The position numbers and the translations under genes are program-made. DNA of 64,000 nucleotides from Pontibacter lucknowensis (GTDB taxonomy: Bacteria > Bacteroidota > Bacteroidia > Cytophagales > Hymenobacteraceae), in the NCBI RefSeq assembly GCF_900156415.1, contig NZ_FTNM01000001.1:558001-622000 (forward strand), in the 5' to 3' direction. Positions within the stretch are counted from its first letter, which is position 1; every line of letters starts with the position of its first letter. Positions 28,765-40,307 of this stretch are shown in pieces. Below the pieces are notes generated by a model. It had not been told where the DNA came from. It made no database searches and saw nothing but the letters and a program-made list of their open reading frames with translations.

Positions 28765-31700
28765 TTATCTATTGTTCTGTAGTTCCTGCTGCTTGGCGCG
28801 GCTTCCAACTCCAGACTTCTTTGATTCTACCAATGAATCGTATTCTTCCTGGCTTCCAACAATTAAGTTTTGGTAATCGCGCAGACCTGTACCAGCCGGG
28901 ATCAGGTGACCTACGATCACGTTTTCCTTAAGACCTAACAGTTCATCGGCTTTACCTTTGATCGCTGCTTCGCTCAGTACTTTCGTAGTTTCCTGGAACG
29001 ACGCTGCTGAAATAAAGCTTTGTGTACCCAATGAAGCTTGTGTAATACCTTGCAAGGTTGGACGCGAAACTGCTGGAGATGCATCACGTACAGTCACCAG
29101 TTTCAAGTCACGACGTTTCAAACTAGAGTTTTCGTCACGCAGTCTTCTAGCTGTCACGATCTGGCCTGGCTTCAGGTTAGTTGAGTCACCTGCTTCCTCT
29201 ACCACTTTCATGTCGATAATGCGGTCGTTTTCTTCCATGAAGTTGATCTTGTCAACCACCTGGTGTTCCAAGAAGCTTGTATCACCTGCGTCGATGATCA
29301 CAACTTTTTGCATCATCTGGCGAACTACTACCTCAATGTGCTTATCGTTGATCTTCACACCCTGCAAGCGGTATACTTCCTGAATCTCATTTACCAGGTA
29401 CTCTTGTACTGCACCCGGCCCTTGAATATTCAGAATGTCTGTTGGTGTAATAGCTCCATCTGAAAGTGGCATACCTGCACGAACAAAGTCATTGTCCTGT
29501 ACCAGGATGTGCTTAGAAAGCGGCACCATGTACTTCTTCTTCACTCCGTCTTTCGACTCAATGAAGATTTCGCGGTTACCTCGCTTCACGCTACCATATG
29601 TTACCACACCATCAATCTCAGATACAACCGCCGGGTTAGAAGGGTTACGCGCCTCGAATAGTTCAGTCACTCGTGGAAGACCACCTGTAATATCGCGTGT
29701 TTTACCAATTGCACGCGGGATTTTCACCAGGATCTGACCAGCTTTAATTTTCTCACCGTTCTCAACTGTCAAGTGAGCTCCTACTGGAATGTTATAGCCT
29801 TTCGACTCTCCACTCTTCGGATTCACAATGATAGCCGGGTTCTGGGTTTTATCTTTCGTATCGATAATCACCTTCTCACGGTATCCTGTCTGTTCGTCCG
29901 ATTCCTCTCGGTAAGTTATACCTTCTATGATTGACTCGTAAGCAATCTCACCGTCAAACTCAGAAAGGATTACTGCGTTATATGGATCCCACATACACAG
30001 TTGGTCACCTTTTTCTACAAGCTGCCCATCATTCACGGTGATGAATGAACCGTAAGGCACGTGGTTGCTGATTAACAGTTTACCAGTTGCCGGATCAACG
30101 ATCTTAACCTCTCCTGAACGACCCATTACTACTTTCACTGGCTCACCTTCATTGTTGATGGTTTCGATCGTACGAACATCTTCAAATTCGATTTTACCAG
30201 CGAACTTCGCACGGATCATAGCATCTACTGCAATGTTTGATGCTGTACCACCTACGTGGAATGTACGAAGTGTCAACTGTGTACCAGGCTCACCGATTGA
30301 CTGTGCGGCGATTACACCAACAGCCTCACCTTTCTGCACCATAAAGCCTGTTGCCAAGTTACGGCCGTAGCACTTAGCACAGATACCGCGCTTGGATTCG
30401 CAAGTCAGTACAGACCGAATCTCTACTGTCTCGATCGCAGTGTTCTCTATAGCACGTGCTACTTCCTCTGTTACTTCTGAGCCTGACTCTACAATCAGTT
30501 CGTTTGTAATCGGATCATAGACATCGTGTACAGTTACACGGCCCAGGATACGCTCAGAAAGCGACTCCACAATATCTTCGTTATCCTTCAGTGCACTCAC
30601 TTCCAGACCTCTCAGTGTACCGCAGTCTTCTTCGTTCACAATAACGTCCTGTGACACGTCTACCAGACGACGTGTAAGGTAACCAGCATCCGCAGTTTTA
30701 AGGGCAGTATCAGCAAGACCTTTACGGGCACCGTGTGTAGAGATGAAGTACTCGATTACATCCAGACCTTCCTTAAAGTTAGAAAGGATCGGGTTCTCGA
30801 TAATCTCACCTACTGAGCCTTGCAATGATTTCTGAGGTTTCGCCATCAGACCACGCATACCACCCAGCTGACGAATCTGCTCTCTCGAACCACGAGCACC
30901 TGAGTGCATCATCATGAAGATCGAGTTGAAGCCCTGGTCGTCATTCTCCAGACGGCGCATCAACGTTTCAGTAATCTGGTTGTTGATACGAGTCCAAATA
31001 TCAATTACCTGGTTGTAACGCTCGTTGTCAGTGATCAGACCCATGGAGTAGTTCTGCCATACAGCGTCTACATCTTTCTTGGCCTGTGCTACCAGGATAT
31101 CTTTCTCTGCTGGAATCTGGATATCGCCCAGACCCATTGAAAGCCCTCCTTTGTAAGCAGACTGGAAACCTAGTGTCTTGATATCATCCAGGAAGTGGGC
31201 TGTACGAGCCATACCTGTTTCCTTGAACACGCGAGAGATGATCTGCTGAAGTTTTTTCTTCGTTAACAGCTCGTCGATGTATCCAACTTCTTCCGGAACA
31301 AACTGGTTGAAGATCACGCGACCGGCAACTGTCTCGATCAGTTTTGTCTCGAGTTCGCCTTTCTCGTTCTTAACCTTGGTTCTTACTTTAATATAAGCCT
31401 GCTTAGACAGACGACCTTCGTTGATGGCAATAATTACTTCCTCCGCAGAGTAGAAGCTCATGCCTTCACCAGGTATATGTTCGTTTTCTGTGCTACGCTT
31501 TCCTTTTGATACATAGTACAAACCAAGTACCATGTCCTGAGAAGGTACCGCAATTGGCGCACCGTTAGCAGGGTTCAGGATGTTATGCGAAGCAAGCATC
31601 AGCATTGAAGCTTCCAAAACAGCAGCAGGTCCAAGTGGAACGTGCACGGCCATCTGGTCACCGTCAAAGTCGGCGTTAAATGCCGTACACACTAATGGGT

Positions 31701-33090
31701 GCAGCTGGATCGCCTTTCCTTCGATCAGTTTCGGCTGGAATGCCTGTATACCTAATCTGTGGAGCGTAGGAGCGCGGTTAAGGAGTACTGGATGGCCTTT
31801 CAGCACGTTCTCCAGGATGTCCCAAACAACAGGGTCCTTACGGTCTACAATTTTCTTGGCTGACTTTACAGTCTTAACAATGCCTCTTTCGATCAGCTTG
31901 CGGATGATGAACGGCTTGAAAAGCTCAGCTGCCATGTTCTTAGGCAGACCGCACTCGTGCAGCTTCAGTTCTGGACCAACTACAATTACCGAACGGCCAG
32001 AGTAGTCAACACGCTTACCAAGCAAGTTCTGACGGAAACGTCCCTGCTTACCTTTCAGCATGTCAGAGAGTGACTTCAGCGCACGGTTGCCCTCTGCACG
32101 AACAGCGTTCACTTTACGTGAGTTGTCGAACAGGGAGTCAACCGCTTCCTGCAGCATTCGCTTCTCGTTACGAAGGATTACTTCAGGAGCTTTGATTTCA
32201 ATCAGACGCTTCAGACGGTTGTTACGGATAATAACACGACGGTAAAGGTCGTTCAAGTCAGACGTAGCGAAACGGCCACCATCCAACGGAACAAGTGGGC
32301 GAAGCTCTGGTGGAATAACAGGAACCATGCGGATGATCATCCACTCTGGTCGGTTTTCGATTCTTGTTGTAGCATCACGGAATGCTTCCACTACACGAAG
32401 ACGCTTCAAGGCCTCAGCCTTACGCTGCTGCGACGTCTCATGAGCGGCAGCGTGACGAAGCTCGTAGGACAAGTCGTCCAGGTTCGTACGCTCCAACAGC
32501 ATCTGCAATGCTTCAGCACCCATCTTCGCGATGAACTTGTTTGGATCGTTGTTATCCAACATTTGGTTCTCGCGTGGGAGCTTGTCAATCATATCCAGGT
32601 ACTCGTCTTCGGTCAGGAAGTCCAGTGTGTTCACACCGTCTTCTGCCAAAATACCTGGCTGGATTACTACATATCTTTCATAGTAGATGATCTGGTCAAG
32701 CTTCTTGGTAGGTAAGCCTAACAGATAACCGATTTTGTTCGGAAGAGATTTGAAGTACCAGATGTGCGCTACAGGAACTACCAGTTCGATGTGGCCCATG
32801 CGCTCACGGCGCACTTTCTTCTCAGTAACCTCCACACCGCAACGGTCGCAGATGATGCCTTTATATCTGATTCTCTTATATTTTCCGCAGTGGCATTCCC
32901 AGTCCTTTACAGGTCCGAATATTCTTTCGCAGAATAGACCACCCATCTCAGGCTTATAGGTTCTATAGTTGATTGTCTCAGGCTTTGTAACCTCGCCATT
33001 TGATCTTTCCAGAATCGACTCTGGAGAGGCCAGGCTTATCGTTACTTTGGAGAAGTCCTGAGTTAGCTTTTTGTTTTTTGCAAATGCCAT
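28765..33090 (-). CDS. rpoC: RNA polymerase beta' subunit
   Basis: A 1441-residue beta' subunit. The N-terminal zinc finger has four cysteines (CHCGKYKR and CDRCGVE), the active-site loop NADFDGDQM lies near residue 470 and holds the three catalytic magnesium ligands, and the second zinc site is [13 protein letters not shown]. Trigger-loop and bridge-helix segments ([22 protein letters not shown]) are intact. The start was chosen at 33090 (MAFAKNKKL); the longer frame uses TTG. The C-terminus ([11 protein letters not shown]) is slightly extended. Confidence 0.98.
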   Translation of the reverse strand: MAFAKNKKLTQDFSKVTISLASPESILERSNGEVTKPETINYRTYKPEMGGLFCERIFGPVKDWECHCGKYKRIRYKGIICDRCGVEVTEKKVRRERMGHIELVVPVAHIWYFKSLPNKIGYLLGLPTKKLDQIIYYERYVVIQPGILAEDGVNTLDFLTEDEYLDMIDKLPRENQMLDNNDPNKFIAKMGAEALQMLLERTNLDDLSYELRHAAAHETSQQRKAEALKRLRVVEAFRDATTRIENRPEWMIIRMVPVIPPELRPLVPLDGGRFATSDLNDLYRRVIIRNNRLKRLIEIKAPEVILRNEKRMLQEAVDSLFDNSRKVNAVRAEGNRALKSLSDMLKGKQGRFRQNLLGKRVDYSGRSVIVVGPELKLHECGLPKNMAAELFKPFIIRKLIERGIVKTVKSAKKIVDRKDPVVWDILENVLKGHPVLLNRAPTLHRLGIQAFQPKLIEGKAIQLHPLVCTAFNADFDGDQMAVHVPLGPAAVLEASMLMLASHNILNPANGAPIAVPSQDMVLGLYYVSKGKRSTENEHIPGEGMSFYSAEEVIIAINEGRLSKQAYIKVRTKVKNEKGELETKLIETVAGRVIFNQFVPEEVGYIDELLTKKKLQQIISRVFKETGMARTAHFLDDIKTLGFQSAYKGGLSMGLGDIQIPAEKDILVAQAKKDVDAVWQNYSMGLITDNERYNQVIDIWTRINNQITETLMRRLENDDQGFNSIFMMMHSGARGSREQIRQLGGMRGLMAKPQKSLQGSVGEIIENPILSNFKEGLDVIEYFISTHGARKGLADTALKTADAGYLTRRLVDVSQDVIVNEEDCGTLRGLEVSALKDNEDIVESLSERILGRVTVHDVYDPITNELIVESGSEVTEEVARAIENTAIETVEIRSVLTCESKRGICAKCYGRNLATGFMVQKGEAVGVIAAQSIGEPGTQLTLRTFHVGGTASNIAVDAMIRAKFAGKIEFEDVRTIETINNEGEPVKVVMGRSGEVKIVDPATGKLLISNHVPYGSFITVNDGQLVEKGDQLCMWDPYNAVILSEFDGEIAYESIIEGITYREESDEQTGYREKVIIDTKDKTQNPAIIVNPKSGESKGYNIPVGAHLTVENGEKIKAGQILVKIPRAIGKTRDITGGLPRVTELFEARNPSNPAVVSEIDGVVTYGSVKRGNREIFIESKDGVKKKYMVPLSKHILVQDNDFVRAGMPLSDGAITPTDILNIQGPGAVQEYLVNEIQEVYRLQGVKINDKHIEVVVRQMMQKVVIIDAGDTSFLEHQVVDKINFMEENDRIIDMKVVEEAGDSTNLKPGQIVTARRLRDENSSLKRRDLKLVTVRDASPAVSRPTLQGITQASLGTQSFISAASFQETTKVLSEAAIKGKADELLGLKENVIVGHLIPAGTGLRDYQNLIVGSQEEYDSLVESKKSGVGSRAKQQELQNNR

Positions 33091-33148
33091 ATTATTACAA
33101 TAATGTCGATACAATGAATATGCCTTACAGCGAATCTGTATAAAGTGC

Positions 33149-33182
33149 GCTAAGCGCCCTGACTTTTGCCAGGACGCTTAGC
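33149..33182 (-). other. Hairpin in the rpoB-rpoC intergenic region
   Basis: GCTAAGCG (33149-33156) pairs with CGCTTAGC (33175-33182), with an inner CCTG/CAGG extension. No long T-run follows on the minus strand, so an RNA-processing or attenuation role is as likely as termination. Confidence 0.6.
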
Positions 33183-33192
33183 TTATACTTTA

Positions 33193-36100
33193 CTATTCTA
33201 AGGTGATCTCGAGTGCCAGACCTCTTAACTCGTGAATCAATACATTGAATGATTCAGGGATATTTGGCTTCGGCAACACATCGCCTTTCACGATTGCTTC
33301 ATAAGCTTTCGCACGGCCGATCACATCGTCAGATTTCACTGTAAGTATTTCCTGCAGTACGTTCGAAGCACCGAATGCCTCGAGAGCCCACACCTCCATC
33401 TCACCGAAACGCTGCCCACCGAACTGAGCTTTACCGCCCAATGGCTGCTGCGTAATAAGTGAGTATGGTCCGATAGAACGTGCGTGCATCTTATCGTCAA
33501 CCAAGTGGCCCAGTTTAAGCATGTAAATCACACCTACTGTTACCGGCTGATCGAAACGATCACCTGACAGACCATCGTACAGGTATGTACGGCCGAAGCT
33601 AGGCAATCCAGCTTCTCTTAATTCAGACTGTACCTGCTCTTCTGTAGCACCGTCGAAGATCGGAGTAGCATAAGTTCTACCCAACTTCTTGCCGGCCCAT
33701 CCAAGCACGGTTTCATAAATCTGACCGATGTTCATCCTTGAAGGTACACCCAATGGGTTTAGCACGATATCCATTGGTTCACCTGTTTCCAGGAACGGCA
33801 TATCTTCCTCACGCACAATACGGGCAACCACACCTTTGTTACCGTGACGACCAGCCATCTTGTCACCCACTTTCAGCTTACGCTTCTTCGCAATGTATAC
33901 CTTGGCTAACTGCACGATACCTGCTGGCAACTCATCTCCTACCTCCAGTGTGAATCGCTCACGCTTGAAGTGCGCAGAAGTGATGTTGCGGCGCTTGTTA
34001 TAGTTCTTCACAAGCTCCACCAGCATGCTGTTGGTCTTCTCGTCGGCAGTCCAGTTCTCCAGAATCAGATCCTTAAACATGTTCACCTCTTCCGGAACCG
34101 CATAGTTACTTTCGTCCTTATATGGGTTCTTTTCTGGGAACAATGCTTCAATGATGTTCTTGCGAGAGAACTTAACTCCTTTCGTCAGGATTTCATCGCC
34201 GAACTTGTGCTTGATACCCTGCGATGTCTTGCCTTCCAGCAGAGCCACCAGTTTATCAACCATCACATTCTTAATGGCGTTCAGATCCTTCGAGTATTTA
34301 ACTTTAAGCTCTTCAACCTCTTTCTTAGACTTAGCCCGCAGGTTTTTGTCTTTCTTAGGTCTTGAGAAAAGTTTTGTCTCAATTACTACACCGTTCAGTG
34401 ATGGCGGCGCCTTAAGCGATGCATCCTTCACATCACCGGCTTTGTCACCAAAGATGGCACGTAGAAGTTTTTCTTCCGGTGTCGGGTCAGTCTCACCTTT
34501 TGGTGTAATCTTACCGATCAGGATATCACCTTCACGAACCTCAGCACCGATACGGATAATACCGTTCTCGTCCAGGTTCTTCACGGCTTCCTCGCTCACG
34601 TTCGGAATCTCAGAAGTAAGTTCTTCTTCACCACGCTTGGTCTCACGAACTTCAAGCTCGAATTCCTCGATGTGGATAGAAGTGAAGATATCATCTCTTA
34701 CTACTTTTTCAGAGATAACAATAGCATCCTCGAAATTGTAACCTTGCCAAGGCATGAACGCCACTTGCATGTTACGACCGATTGCGAGTTCACCATTATT
34801 AGTAGCATAACCCTCGCACAGCGGCTGACCTTTGGTTACACGCTGTCCAGTGTAAACAATCGGCGTTAAATTGATACAGGTATCCTGGTTCGTTCTTCTG
34901 AACTTAATCAGGTTGTATGTTACATACTCTGCATCAAAGGCAACCAACTTCTCTTCTTCTGTCAGATCGTATTTTACAACAATCTTATTAGCGTCTACGA
35001 AGTCAATTACACCATCACCTTCAGCGATTACCAGTGCTCTTGAGTCAATAGCCGCTCTTCTTTCCAGACCAGTACCTACGATTGGTGCTTCTGCTTTCAA
35101 AAGTGGAACCGCCTGGCGTTGCATGTTTGAACCCATCAGGGCACGGTTGGCGTCATCGTGCTCCAGGAATGGAATCAATGATGCCGCTACCGATACAATT
35201 TGGTTCGGCGCAACGTCCATATAGGTATAGGTCTTAGGTTCTTCCACAGGGAAGTCACCTTCGAATCTACCTTTTACTCTATCATTGATGAAGTTACCAC
35301 TGTCATCGATAATGGCATTAGCCTGCGCGATGTGGTGAGTATCTTCCTCTTCTGCTGTCAGGTATTCAACCGATCCATCCATCTCTACTATACCTTCGTT
35401 TACCTTGCGGTAAGGCGTCTCGATAAAGCCCATGTGGTTTACTCGAGCATGCACGCATAGTGATGAAATCAGACCAATGTTCGGACCTTCCGGAGTTTCA
35501 ATTGTACACAGACGACCGTAGTGCGTGTAGTGAACGTCACGTACTTCGAAACCTGCACGCTCTCTGGATAGACCACCTGGTCCCAATGCAGATACACGAC
35601 GCTTGTGCGTCACTTCTGCCAGTGGGTTAGTCTGGTCCATAAACTGAGATAGCTGGTTAGTTCCGAAGAACGAGTTGATCACAGAAGACAGCGTACGCGC
35701 GTTGATCAAATCAACAGGCTTGAAGTCCTCGTTGTCACGCACGTTCATACGCTCTTTGATTGTTCTTGCCATACGGGCAAGACCAACGCCAAACTGCGCA
35801 TATAGCTGCTCGCCTACCGTTCTTACACGGCGGTTGCTCAAGTGGTCTATATCATCTACTACAGCCTTGGAGTTGATCAGACCGATCAGATACTTTACAA
35901 TAAGAACGATGTCCTCATTTGTAAGCACTTTTGCGTCCCAGTTTGTATCCAGACCGAGCTTCTTATTGATTCTGTAGCGGCCAACTTCACCAAGATCGTA
36001 ACGCTTGTCAGAGAAGAACAGCTTCTGGATAATGTCACGCGCAGTTTCTTCGTCTGGCGCCTCTGTATTACGAAGCTGACGATAAATCTGCTCTACTGCT

Positions 36101-37065
36101 TCTTTCTCAGAGTTTGAATTATCCTTCTGAAGCGTATTGTAGATAATGGCATAGTCCGCAATGTTCACGTTTTCACGGTGAAGAATGATAGACTTGGTAC
36201 CAGAATCCAGAATAACGTCGATATCGTCTTGCGTAATTTCTGAATCACGCTCAAGAAGTACTTCGTTACGATCAATTGATACTACTTCACCTGTATCCTC
36301 ATCCACAAAGTCTTCTGTCCATGTGCGTAACACACGTGCAGCCAACTTTCTGCCGATCGCATTCTTCAGATTTGTCTTTGTAGCAGGCAACTCTTCAGAA
36401 AGACCGAACAGGTCAAGGATATCTTTATCTGTACCATAACCAATAGCACGCAAGAGCGTTGTTACCGGAAATTTCTTCTTACGGTCAATGTAGGCATACA
36501 TGACGTTGTTTACGTCTGTTGCAAACTCAACCCAAGATCCTTTGAAAGGAATAATTCTGGCAGAATAAAGTTTTGTACCGTTTGTGTGCTTGCTTTGAGC
36601 AAAGAACACACCCGGAGATCTGTGAAGTTGAGATACAATAACACGTTCAGCACCGTTGATAACAAATGAGCCTTTCTCGGTCATGTATGGGATATTACCC
36701 AAGAACACTTCCTGCTCGATTGTCTCAAAGTCTTCATTGTCCTCATCGTTACAGATGAGACGAAGCTTGGCCTTTAGCGGAACCGAATAAGTTAGACCAC
36801 GGTCAATACACTCATCTACTGAGTATTTTGGCGGGTCGATATGGTAGTCGATAAACTCTAGTACAAAGTTTTCTCGTGAATCGGAAATCGGAAAGTTCTC
36901 AGCGAACACCTTGAACAAACCTTCCTGTGCTCTATTTTCAGCAGGAGTCTCCAGCTGGAAGAAGTCCTGGAATGACTGTAGCTGAACATCTAAGAAGTCA
37001 GGATAGTCAATTACCGGATTTATAGAGGCAAAATTGATTCGCTCTGTCGTTTTATTCTTAGCCAA
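33193..37065 (-). CDS. rpoB: RNA polymerase beta subunit
   Basis: A 1290-residue beta subunit. The rifampicin pocket ([13 protein letters not shown] and [13 protein letters not shown]) has Asp477, His487 and Ser492, equivalent to E. coli Asp516, His526 and Ser531, so the main resistance positions are wild type; Ala replaces Ser at the position equal to 522. The [13 protein letters not shown] and C-terminal [24 protein letters not shown] segments are intact. Confidence 0.98.
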   Translation of the reverse strand: MAKNKTTERINFASINPVIDYPDFLDVQLQSFQDFFQLETPAENRAQEGLFKVFAENFPISDSRENFVLEFIDYHIDPPKYSVDECIDRGLTYSVPLKAKLRLICNDEDNEDFETIEQEVFLGNIPYMTEKGSFVINGAERVIVSQLHRSPGVFFAQSKHTNGTKLYSARIIPFKGSWVEFATDVNNVMYAYIDRKKKFPVTTLLRAIGYGTDKDILDLFGLSEELPATKTNLKNAIGRKLAARVLRTWTEDFVDEDTGEVVSIDRNEVLLERDSEITQDDIDVILDSGTKSIILHRENVNIADYAIIYNTLQKDNSNSEKEAVEQIYRQLRNTEAPDEETARDIIQKLFFSDKRYDLGEVGRYRINKKLGLDTNWDAKVLTNEDIVLIVKYLIGLINSKAVVDDIDHLSNRRVRTVGEQLYAQFGVGLARMARTIKERMNVRDNEDFKPVDLINARTLSSVINSFFGTNQLSQFMDQTNPLAEVTHKRRVSALGPGGLSRERAGFEVRDVHYTHYGRLCTIETPEGPNIGLISSLCVHARVNHMGFIETPYRKVNEGIVEMDGSVEYLTAEEEDTHHIAQANAIIDDSGNFINDRVKGRFEGDFPVEEPKTYTYMDVAPNQIVSVAASLIPFLEHDDANRALMGSNMQRQAVPLLKAEAPIVGTGLERRAAIDSRALVIAEGDGVIDFVDANKIVVKYDLTEEEKLVAFDAEYVTYNLIKFRRTNQDTCINLTPIVYTGQRVTKGQPLCEGYATNNGELAIGRNMQVAFMPWQGYNFEDAIVISEKVVRDDIFTSIHIEEFELEVRETKRGEEELTSEIPNVSEEAVKNLDENGIIRIGAEVREGDILIGKITPKGETDPTPEEKLLRAIFGDKAGDVKDASLKAPPSLNGVVIETKLFSRPKKDKNLRAKSKKEVEELKVKYSKDLNAIKNVMVDKLVALLEGKTSQGIKHKFGDEILTKGVKFSRKNIIEALFPEKNPYKDESNYAVPEEVNMFKDLILENWTADEKTNSMLVELVKNYNKRRNITSAHFKRERFTLEVGDELPAGIVQLAKVYIAKKRKLKVGDKMAGRHGNKGVVARIVREEDMPFLETGEPMDIVLNPLGVPSRMNIGQIYETVLGWAGKKLGRTYATPIFDGATEEQVQSELREAGLPSFGRTYLYDGLSGDRFDQPVTVGVIYMLKLGHLVDDKMHARSIGPYSLITQQPLGGKAQFGGQRFGEMEVWALEAFGASNVLQEILTVKSDDVIGRAKAYEAIVKGDVLPKPNIPESFNVLIHELRGLALEITLE

Positions 37066-37135
37066 AGCCTTGGAATTTTAACGTTTACAATATGATTCCA
37101 GCACACAGCCATTCGTATAGCCATGGGCAAAAAAA

Positions 37136-37153
37136 GGATTCAAATTTGAATCC
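37136..37153. other. 18-bp perfect palindrome upstream of rpoB
   Basis: GGATTCAAATTTGAATCC is a perfect palindrome between rplL and rpoB. It is preceded by an A-run on the plus strand, so on the minus strand T-residues follow it. It may act as an operator or as a weak second terminator. Confidence 0.6.
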
Positions 37154-37160
37154 GTATACA

Positions 37161-37200
37161 AACAGGAAAAGACCTGACTAAACTGCCAGGTCTACCTGTT
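37161..37200 (-). terminator. Attenuator-like hairpin between rplL and rpoB
   Basis: AACAGG (37161-37166) with CCTGTT (37195-37200), and AGACCTG (37170-37176) with CAGGTCT (37187-37193), form a two-part stem with a small asymmetric bulge. Position matches the known rplL-rpoB attenuator of other bacteria, which lowers RNA polymerase relative to L7/L12. Confidence 0.65.
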
Positions 37201-37222
37201 CTCGGTATGTTGGTAAGTGAGA

Positions 37223-37603
37223 TTATTTAACCTCTACTTCAGCGCCAGCTTCTTCCAAAGACTTCTTCAGTGATTCAGCTTCGTTCTTATCCACACCTTC
37301 TTTCAAAGGCTTAGGAGCGCCGTCTACCAGTTCTTTAGCTTCTTTCAGGCCAAGACCAGTCAATTCTTTTACAAGCTTAACAACTGCAAGCTTAGATGCA
37401 CCAGCTGACTTAAGGATTACGTCAAAAGAAGTTTTCTCTTCTGCAGCAGCTCCTCCTTCAGCAGCACCACCACCAGCCATCATAACTGGAGCAGCAGCAG
37501 CTGGCTCGATACCATACTCATCCTTAAGAATTGTAGCTAGTTCATTAACCTCTTTCACAGTTAAGTTTACTAACTGCTCAGCGAATGCTTTCAAATCTGC
37601 CAT
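37223..37603 (-). CDS. rplL: Ribosomal protein bL12 (L7/L12)
   Basis: A 126-residue stalk protein that recruits translation GTPases. The N-terminal dimerisation helix (residues 1-32), Ala/Gly-rich hinge ([25 protein letters not shown] region) and C-terminal domain ([42 protein letters not shown]) are all present. Confidence 0.98.
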   Translation of the reverse strand: MADLKAFAEQLVNLTVKEVNELATILKDEYGIEPAAAAPVMMAGGGAAEGGAAAEEKTSFDVILKSAGASKLAVVKLVKELTGLGLKEAKELVDGAPKPLKEGVDKNEAESLKKSLEEAGAEVEVK

Positions 37604-37645
37604 TTTATTGAAATTAAAAGTTACTTATTGATTACGTTTTTAAAA

Positions 37646-38170
37646 TTATTCTTTTTCAGATAGGGTTTTCAGGATACCGGCTAGTTTGCCGCCGCTGCTC
37701 TGAAGAGCAGAAACAACATTCTTAGCTGGAGACTGAAGCAAGCCGATGATATCACCGATAAGCTCATGCTTAGACTTGATGCTGGCAAGTGTATCCAGTT
37801 GGTTTTCGCCAATGTAGATACCGCCATCAATATAGGCACCCTTCAATAATGGAAGTGCGTTACCTTTCTTTCTGAAGTCTTTCAGAAGCTTACCAGGAGC
37901 ATTGCCTGATTCAGTAGAAAACAAGATACCAGATGATCCTTTCAGGATAGCTTCCAGATTAGTGGTGTCTGCCTCTAAGGTATCTAATGCTTTCTTAATG
38001 AAAGTGTTTTTGTAAACTTTGTACTCCAACCCTCTTTCGAAGGCTAATCTCCTGAACTGGTTGATGCTCGCTACAGTCATAGTAGATGCATCTGTGATAT
38101 AGAAATAGTTAGTGTTCGCTAACTTCTCGCTCAGGTCTTTAACAATTATCTCTTTTTCTTCCCTGGTCAT
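37646..38170 (-). CDS. rplJ: Ribosomal protein uL10
   Basis: A 174-residue uL10, which anchors bL12 dimers to the ribosome. It starts MTREEKEIIVKDLSEKL at 38170, just past the rplA stop; the longer TTG-started frame overlaps rplA. The family segment YYITDASTMTVA-like (FYITDASTMTVASINQFRRL) and YKVYKNTFIKKAL are present. Confidence 0.96.
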   Translation of the reverse strand: MTREEKEIIVKDLSEKLANTNYFYITDASTMTVASINQFRRLAFERGLEYKVYKNTFIKKALDTLEADTTNLEAILKGSSGILFSTESGNAPGKLLKDFRKKGNALPLLKGAYIDGGIYIGENQLDTLASIKSKHELIGDIIGLLQSPAKNVVSALQSSGGKLAGILKTLSEKE

Positions 38171-38174
38171 GTTC

Positions 38175-38867
38175 TTAGATAGTTGCGTTCTTGTCAACGA
38201 TTACGGCCGGGCTCATTGTGCTAGACAATGTTATGCTCTTAATGTAAGTACCCTTTGCTGAAGATGGCTTCAGGCGGTTCAGTGTAGCAATCACTTCTGC
38301 AGCGTTAGCAGCTAACTGCTCTGGTGAGAAAGAAACTTTGCCTACACTTGTATGGATGATACCATACTTGTCAACTTTAAAGTCAATCTTACCTGCTTTA
38401 ACTTCTTTTACTGCTTTAGCTACGTCTTGTGTAACTGTACCAGATTTAGGGTTTGGCATCAGGTTACGAGGACCTAAGATTCTACCTAAACGACCTACTT
38501 TAGCCATTACAGCTGGCATCGTGATGATCACGTCTACATCTGTCCAGCCTTTTTCAATCTTTTGGATATAGTCATCCAGACCTACGAAGTCAGCGCCTGC
38601 ATCTTTGGCTTCCTGCTCTTTGTCAGGTGTTACCAATGCCAGTACTTTTACGTCTTTACCTGTGCCATGTGGAAGGGTAACAATACCACGAACCATCTGG
38701 TCGGCTTTGCGAGGGTCAACGCCTAAGCGTACATCAATATCAACAGAGGCATCAAACTTGGTAAAAGTGATATCTTTTACTACTGAAGCCGCATCTGTTA
38801 AAGAATACTCTTTTGTCAGGTCAGCCTTTTCTAAGGCTGCTTTCCTGTTCTTTGAAATCTTCGCCAT
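38175..38867 (-). CDS. rplA: Ribosomal protein uL1
   Basis: A 230-residue uL1 of the mobile L1 stalk at the E site. Motifs [39 protein letters not shown] and [22 protein letters not shown] are diagnostic. In E. coli it represses the rplKA message; no binding site was resolved here. Confidence 0.97.
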   Translation of the reverse strand: MAKISKNRKAALEKADLTKEYSLTDAASVVKDITFTKFDASVDIDVRLGVDPRKADQMVRGIVTLPHGTGKDVKVLALVTPDKEQEAKDAGADFVGLDDYIQKIEKGWTDVDVIITMPAVMAKVGRLGRILGPRNLMPNPKSGTVTQDVAKAVKEVKAGKIDFKVDKYGIIHTSVGKVSFSPEQLAANAAEVIATLNRLKPSSAKGTYIKSITLSSTMSPAVIVDKNATI

Positions 38868-38883
38868 TATCCTTTAACTCTAA

Positions 38884-39327
38884 TTATTCGTTCCACGGAG
38901 CGTTTCCAGACACTGTAATACCCATGCTTCTAGCTGTACCAGCTACCATTTTCATGGCGGCTTCCAGTTTGAAAGCATTTAAGTCAGGCATTTTCAGCTC
39001 TGCAATCTCTCTTACCTGATCCCATGTAACTGAACCTACTTTGTTACGGTTTGGCTCTTTAGAACCACCCTTAATCTTAGCAGCATCCATTAACAATACC
39101 GGAGCAGGAGGCGTCTTAATAACGAAGTCGAAGGACTTATCTGCGTATATTGTAATCAACACTGGTAACACTTGTCCTGGCTTATCCTGGGTTCTAGCAT
39201 TGAACTGCTTACAGAACTCCATGATGTTAAGACCTTTAGAACCAAGTGCAGGTCCAATCGGTGGCGATGGGTTCGCGGCACCTCCCTTTACCTGAAGTTT
39301 CAGGTAACCTTTTATTTCCTTTGCCAT
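38884..39327 (-). CDS. rplK: Ribosomal protein uL11
   Basis: A 147-residue uL11 at the base of the GTPase-associated centre and needed for stringent-response activation by Rel in other bacteria. It begins [34 protein letters not shown]; the proline pair and the C-terminal [13 protein letters not shown] region are intact. Confidence 0.97.
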   Translation of the reverse strand: MAKEIKGYLKLQVKGGAANPSPPIGPALGSKGLNIMEFCKQFNARTQDKPGQVLPVLITIYADKSFDFVIKTPPAPVLLMDAAKIKGGSKEPNRNKVGSVTWDQVREIAELKMPDLNAFKLEAAMKMVAGTARSMGITVSGNAPWNE

Positions 39328-39339
39328 TATTTGTATTTA

Positions 39340-39897
39340 CTACGATTCTTTTTCTACCTGCATGTAATTCAGCTCAACTGGTGTGTTACGGCCGAATATC
39401 TTTACCATAACGTTAAGCTTCTTACGTTCTTCGAACACTTCCTCCACAGTACCTGAGAATCCACTGAAAGGACCGTCCATCACTTTCACCATTTCTCCAA
39501 CTAAGAATGGAGTATCCAATACTTCTGCCTGTTCTTCAGCTTCGTCAACAGTACCCAGGATTCTGTTTACTTCAGACTGCCTAAGCGGAACCGGCTTTTT
39601 ATTCTGACCGCCTTCGTTTGACCCAAGGAAGCCGATAACGCCTGGTGTGCTGATGATAATGTGTTCAGCTTCTCCATGTGAAAGATCAGCTTGTACCAGT
39701 ACATATCCCGGAAAGAAATTTCTCTCTCTGATCTTCTTCTTTCCACCACGCATCTCATACACCTTCTCGGCTGGTATGAGAACCTGAGGAACGTACTCTC
39801 CAAGATTCTGTCTTACTACTTCGTTCTCCAGATACGCCTTTGCCTTTTTCTCCTGTCCGCTTACAGCGCGAACCACATACCATTTTAAATCAGCCAT
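39340..39897 (-). CDS. nusG: Transcription factor NusG
   Basis: A 185-residue NusG with the N-terminal NGN domain (WYVVRAVSGQEKKAKAYLENEV, RNFFPGYVLVQ) and C-terminal KOW domain (GEMVKVMDGPFSGFSGTVEEV). It binds RNA polymerase beta' and, through KOW, uS10 or Rho. It is between secE and rplK as in most bacteria. Confidence 0.97.
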   Translation of the reverse strand: MADLKWYVVRAVSGQEKKAKAYLENEVVRQNLGEYVPQVLIPAEKVYEMRGGKKKIRERNFFPGYVLVQADLSHGEAEHIIISTPGVIGFLGSNEGGQNKKPVPLRQSEVNRILGTVDEAEEQAEVLDTPFLVGEMVKVMDGPFSGFSGTVEEVFEERKKLNVMVKIFGRNTPVELNYMQVEKES

Positions 39898-39906
39898 AGA
39901 CTCAAA

Positions 39907-40098
39907 TTAAAATTGGTTGTAAAACCAAGACAGCGACGAATCAAAAACGAAATCCATAGCTCCAACTACCAGAGCAAATATTAAAGACCCGATCAACACC
40001 AATACAGAGCTATTCTGCAGGTCAGAATATGCAGGCCATGAAACTTTGTTTTTCATTTCCTCCACTGTCTCGTCTATGTAGCCTTTTACTTTGCTCAT
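39907..40098 (-). CDS. secE: Protein translocase subunit SecE
   Basis: A 63-residue single-helix SecE, the short form seen outside enterobacteria. MSKVKGYIDETVEEMKNKVSWPAYSDLQNSS is followed by one membrane helix (about 34-54, VLIGSLIFALVVGAMDFVF). The start is the ATG at 40098; a longer open frame runs into the tRNA-Trp gene and is not coding. Confidence 0.95.
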   Translation of the reverse strand: MSKVKGYIDETVEEMKNKVSWPAYSDLQNSSVLVLIGSLIFALVVGAMDFVFDSSLSWFYNQF

Positions 40099-40126
40099 CG
40101 CCTTCGCTTTAATAGGATTTAAATTG

Positions 40127-40199
40127 CACGGGTGGAGAGACTCGAACTCCCAGCCAATGGTTTTGGAGACCACTACTCTACCAATTGAGCTACACCCGT
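40127..40199 (-). tRNA. tRNA-Trp (CCA anticodon)
   Basis: Seventy-three bases with a perfect seven-pair acceptor stem (ACGGGTG/CACCCGT), discriminator G, D-arm TAGCTCAATTGGTAGAG, anticodon loop CTCCAAA and T-arm GGTTCGA-like GAGTTCGAGTC. CCA is not encoded. It lies between tuf and secE. Confidence 0.96.
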
Positions 40200-40207
40200 A
40201 AAAAAAT

Positions 40208-40231
40208 GCACACCAATTTTAATTGGAGTGC
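40208..40231. other. Hairpin between tuf and tRNA-Trp
   Basis: A 24-base near-perfect inverted repeat (GCACACCAATT with AATTGGAGTGC, one A-A mismatch). On the minus strand it precedes the tRNA-Trp 5' end by eight bases and may be an RNase processing signal. Confidence 0.5.
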
Positions 40232-40260
40232 AAATTTATTTAAAAGAATATTAAAAACAA

Positions 40261-40292
40261 ACCCGTTTCCGAAAAAGATTCCAGAAACGGGT
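40261..40292 (-). terminator. tuf terminator
   Basis: ACCCGTTTC (40261-40269) pairs with GAAACGGGT (40284-40292). On the minus strand it is followed by a T-rich run, 16 bases past the tuf stop. Partial read-through would be needed if tRNA-Trp and secE share the upstream promoter. Confidence 0.85.
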
Positions 40293-40307
40293 CAGTTTTA
40301 TATATTA

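Noticed and set aside
40099-40173. N-terminal extension of secE by 25 residues
   Set aside because: The extension is translated tRNA-Trp sequence; the ATG at 40098 gives a standard short SecE.
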